From JBFLVN01 sp040758475 (GTDB lineage: Bacteria; JAGRBM01): DNA of 9,182 nucleotides. Of this stretch, positions 6,616-9,182 are shown one piece after another. A program made the translations under genes and the position numbers. Positions within the stretch are counted from its first letter, which is position 1, and the number at the start of each line of letters is the position of its first letter. A model generated the notes under the pieces. The model had not been told where the DNA came from. It saw nothing but the letters and a program-made list of their open reading frames with translations, and made no database searches. The DNA lies in the NCBI GenBank assembly GCA_040758475.1, contig JBFLVN010000147.1:1-9182 (forward strand). The letters run 5' to 3'.

Positions 6616-7681
6616 GGACTCCGTCCTCACTGGATAACCGGCTTAAAAAAGAGCCGATCTCCTGAAGTGGCAAAACCCGCTGGGCGGCTCCCAAAACAAC
6701 GGCCTCCCGCGGCATCCCATAAACGACGCTCGTTGCTTCGTCCTGGGCGAGCGTACTTCCCCCCGCTTGCCGGATCGAAAGAAGGCCCGCCGCCCCGTCG
6801 CGTCCCATGCCCGTAAGGAGGCACGCCACGCACGCGGAGCCGTATTCCCGGGCCAGCGATTCGAAGAGAACGTCCACGGAGGGCCTGCACGAGTGGCGTT
6901 CGGCGCCCTGGGTAAGGCGCAAACGCCCGCCTTCCACGATCAAGTGCTGGCCCGGCGGCGCCAGGATGACCTGGCCCGAAAGGGCGACGAGCGCTTCCCC
7001 GTCCTTGGCGAACCGGGCGGGATGGGGGGTCTGCTGGTCCAGCCAGTCGGCGAAGGCCGCTCCGAAGGGATCGCCGATGTGAATCACCACCAGAACGGGA
7101 AATGGAAAAGGAGCGGGCAGCGCCCCAAGGACATCCACTACCGCGCCGGGGCCGCCCGTCGAAGCACCGATGGCCACGACCTGGAACTTCGGAGAAGAGG
7201 AAAGAGCGGAAGTGCTTGGGGAGAGAGTCCCTCGTTCACCAACCGCAGTCCGGCTCTTCAAGCGGCCTCGGGGATGAGTGATCACGCGAATCCGGGAAAC
7301 CAGTTTCACCGTCGAAACGAGGCGGCGCTCCCACTCGCCGTCGGATTCCTCGCCGAGCGGCTTTTCGAGCACGTCGACGGCCCCCGCCGCTAAGGCGTCG
7401 TACGTACGGAACAATTCGCCGCGGTTGGTGGACGCGGAGACGATCAGGATGGGCGTTGGAAAATAGGCCATGATGTATTCCGTCGCGGCCAACCCGGTCA
7501 TGACCGGGAGCATCATGTCCATCGTGATGACGTCGGGGCGGAGCGTCCGGCAGAGTTCAATCCCCTGGCGGCCATCCTCGGCCTCTCCCACGACGAGTAT
7601 TTCCGGGTCCGAGCGAAGCACATCACAAATGCGCTTGCGCACGGTAAGCGAATCTTCCACGACGAGAACCCGGACCGGCAT
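6590..7681 (-). CDS. cheB: Chemotaxis protein-glutamate methylesterase/deamidase CheB
   Basis: A 363-residue protein of normal CheB length and layout. Receiver domain (about 2-120): E9/D10, phospho-acceptor D55 in ITMDMMLPVMTG, S82, K107-P108. A polar linker rich in S, T and R follows (about 135-164). The C-terminal methylesterase domain (about 166-350) carries the Ser-His-Asp triad: S174 in IGASTGGP, H201 in VVIHIGDPFG, D295 in LTGMGRDGAAG. It also has RHSCRPSVDVLF, a CheB signature. CheB removes methyl groups from glutamates of chemoreceptors, and deamidates glutamines, after phosphorylation by CheA, giving adaptation. The start at ATG 7681 is supported by GAGGAG (7691-7696), 9 nt upstream. 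The CheA stop is only 2 bp away, so the two are translationally coupled. The 3' end overlaps the next kinase by 26 bp. No CheR or receptor is in the window; they are expected upstream of cheA. Confidence 0.96.
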   Translation of the reverse strand: MPVRVLVVEDSLTVRKRICDVLRSDPEILVVGEAEDGRQGIELCRTLRPDVITMDMMLPVMTGLAATEYIMAYFPTPILIVSASTNRGELFRTYDALAAGAVDVLEKPLGEESDGEWERRLVSTVKLVSRIRVITHPRGRLKSRTAVGERGTLSPSTSALSSSPKFQVVAIGASTGGPGAVVDVLGALPAPFPFPVLVVIHIGDPFGAAFADWLDQQTPHPARFAKDGEALVALSGQVILAPPGQHLIVEGGRLRLTQGAERHSCRPSVDVLFESLAREYGSACVACLLTGMGRDGAAGLLSIRQAGGSTLAQDEATSVVYGMPREAVVLGAAQRVLPLQEIGSFLSRLSSEDGVRETARSHR

Positions 7682-7683
7682 CT

Positions 7684-9182
7684 TCAGGAACTCCTCAAAA
7701 GCCGCCGGATGACGGCCAGCAGCTCTTCCTGGTTGAATTCACTCTTTACGACGTAGGCGGCGGCGCCCACCTCCTTGCCTCGTCTTCGATCCTCTTCGGA
7801 ACTTCGGGAAGTGACGAGAATCGCCGGGATCTCGCGCAAGGAGGGATCGGCCCGCGTCCGTTCGACGAACGCGAACCCGTCCATGCCGGGCATCTCAACG
7901 TCCACCAGGAAAAGCCCGTACCGCTCGCGGTGTGCCCGCTGAAGGGCTTCTTCTCCGGAAGTGGCCAGGTCTACCCGGTAACCGGCCGATTCGAGGATGC
8001 TTTGCTCGAGCATCCGGGTCGTGAGCGAATCGTCGACGATGAGAATGGGGCGCAAAGCAGCTTCCGAACCCGCTTCGGGGACGGGCTCTTTGTGCCGTCC
8101 GGCGGCGATGAGGGCCTCCGGGTCCAAAACAACCTGAGGAAGACCCTGGGCATCCAAGGACATTCCCGCCACGACGGGAGCGGCGGGGGTCAGGGGAGGA
8201 AGAGGCCGCATCACAACGTTGGCGGTTCCCAAAAGCCGGTCGACGCCGACGGCGACCACGCCGGAGCCGCTTCCAACCACGACGGCGGACCAGTGCCTTC
8301 GCTGCTCGCGCCGGGCGCCTGTGCGCAGGTAACGGGCCAGGGGAACGAAGGGGATCACCTGGGCCTCGTCGAGAATCACTTCTCCTTCCGCGCTGCGGGT
8401 GACTTCAGAGGATTGAAGGCGGACCGTGCGGCGCACGCTGTCCAAGGGGATCACGGCCGCCAGCCCACCCGCCTCGACGACGAGGGCTTCCATCCCCGCT
8501 CGGGACGCCGGAACGGAAATCTCGACGGTCATGCCCTTGCCGCCTTCGGTCCGGATGGCCACTTCCCCGCCAAGGCCCGAGACCGCCTCGCGCACTACGT
8601 CGAGCCCTACGCCCCGTCCCGAAACCTGGGTGACCGTTCCCGAAGTGGTAAGCCCTCCCCGGAGAAGCACCTGGAAAAGCTCTTCGGCGGAAAGACGCCC
8701 GCCATCCTTGGGCAAGAGCCCTCGTTTCTGGGCGGCGCGACGGACCGCTTCGACGTCCAGGCCCTTGCCGTCGTCCTGGCAGGCGAAGACGATCTTGTCG
8801 CCCCGGCGGCTCACCCGCAGGTAGACATGTCCTTCCGAGGGCTTGCCGGCTTTTTTCCGCTCTTCCCCGGATTCGATCCCGTGGGCGACCGCGTTTCGCA
8901 CGAGTTGGACAAGCCCTGGTTGGATGACGGAGAGGACGTGGGAATCGAGCCGTACTTCGTGACCGCTGGCCTCGAAGCCGACGCGCTTGGAGACCGAATC
9001 CGCCGCGTCCCTCGCGATCCGCTCAAGTTGGGGAAAGACCGTGCTCACGGCGACGAGGCGCAGCTGCTCCGCCGCATCCCGTAGCTGCCAGATTTCGCGT
9101 TCGATTTGATCCAGGCCCACCGAAAGTCCCCGTTCCATCGTGGTGATGGCAGCCCGGAGGTCCTGGGCCATTCCTTCGATCC
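7684..9182 (-). CDS. cheA: CheA-type chemosensory kinase fused to a receiver (partial, N-terminus off window)
   Basis: The frame is open to the right edge, so the ATG at 9171 is internal; 498 residues are visible. Numbered from that ATG: a helical P3-like dimerisation region (about 1-65, with VSTVFPQLERIARDAA); an HATPase domain with N-box LVRNAVAHGIE (N93, H97), G1 DDGKGLD (133-139) and G2 SGRGVGLDVV (184-193); a CheW-like P5 domain (about 226-355), which couples to the CheW/receptor array; and a C-terminal receiver (about 375-492) with D380/D381, acceptor D424, T454 and K476. The histidine-phosphotransfer domain(s) with the phospho-accepting His must lie beyond the window. CheA-REC fusions are known in alternative chemosensory systems such as FrzE of Myxococcus and ChpA/PixL-type pili systems, where the receiver tunes the kinase or acts as a phosphate sink. 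Here the canonical N-box Asp is Ala (A96), a variation I believe also occurs in some hybrid CheAs. It is upstream of cheB in the same operon. Confidence 0.93.
   Translation of the reverse strand, partial: IEGMAQDLRAAITTMERGLSVGLDQIEREIWQLRDAAEQLRLVAVSTVFPQLERIARDAADSVSKRVGFEASGHEVRLDSHVLSVIQPGLVQLVRNAVAHGIESGEERKKAGKPSEGHVYLRVSRRGDKIVFACQDDGKGLDVEAVRRAAQKRGLLPKDGGRLSAEELFQVLLRGGLTTSGTVTQVSGRGVGLDVVREAVSGLGGEVAIRTEGGKGMTVEISVPASRAGMEALVVEAGGLAAVIPLDSVRRTVRLQSSEVTRSAEGEVILDEAQVIPFVPLARYLRTGARREQRRHWSAVVVGSGSGVVAVGVDRLLGTANVVMRPLPPLTPAAPVVAGMSLDAQGLPQVVLDPEALIAAGRHKEPVPEAGSEAALRPILIVDDSLTTRMLEQSILESAGYRVDLATSGEEALQRAHRERYGLFLVDVEMPGMDGFAFVERTRADPSLREIPAILVTSRSSEEDRRRGKEVGAAAYVVKSEFNQEELLAVIRRLLRSS

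Noticed and set aside
7930..9084. 384-residue open frame on the plus strand
   Set aside because: Antisense to the CheA-receiver gene; low-complexity, rich in G, D, R and H with no family motif.
1..9182. CRISPR arrays, transposases, toxin-antitoxin or defence genes
   Set aside because: No regularly spaced repeats, terminal inverted repeats or matching protein motifs were found; all space is taken by the genes listed.

Overview
The window is GC-rich bacterial DNA with tightly packed genes. All complete genes belong to broadly distributed bacterial families. The dense two-component and chemosensory content, with receivers fused to kinases and a CheA fused to a receiver, suits a Gram-negative bacterium with complex signalling (a deltaproteobacterial-type or similar lineage). 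Nothing in the sequence fixes the phylum, and I see no phage, insertion sequence or CRISPR hallmark.

Layout. Positions 1-339 (+) hold the C-terminal end of a thiamine-diphosphate-dependent enzyme whose start lies off the left edge. A 117-bp gap with several short inverted repeats leads to 457-1971 (+), a complete FAD-dependent oxidoreductase of the phytoene desaturase/CrtI-CrtISO superfamily. A tRNA-Arg(ACG) gene with encoded CCA follows at 2126-2202 (+). Everything from 2245 to the right edge is on the minus strand and reads as one operon, transcribed from right to left.

In transcription order the operon holds: a CheA-type kinase with a CheW-like domain and a C-terminal receiver (7684 to beyond 9182, N-terminus missing); a CheB methylesterase (6590-7681); a kinase carrying three receiver domains at its N-terminus (4609-6615); a stand-alone Rcp-type receiver (4197-4643); and a REC-PAS-HisKA-HATPase-REC kinase (2245-4176). 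Junctions are a 2-bp gap, a 26-bp overlap, a 35-bp overlap and a 20-bp gap, so translational coupling is likely.

How the genes may work together. The operon looks like the downstream half of a chemosensory system of the 'alternative cellular function' or gliding/pili kind. CheA would phosphorylate its own receiver and CheB, and probably the receivers of the triple-REC kinase. That kinase, with no sensory domain other than receivers, would integrate those signals and could pass phosphate to the Rcp-type regulator and the last kinase. In total, three kinases and eight receiver domains lie in about 7 kb. No DNA-binding or nucleotide-cyclase output is present; CheB is the only visible effector enzyme. 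CheR, CheW and the chemoreceptor are not in the window and may lie beyond the right edge.

The receivers split by sequence into two main groups (D-S-x-T versus E-D-x-D-D-D after the acidic pocket), which hints at the wiring. The two metabolic genes on the left appear functionally separate from the signalling operon; their substrates cannot be named from sequence alone.
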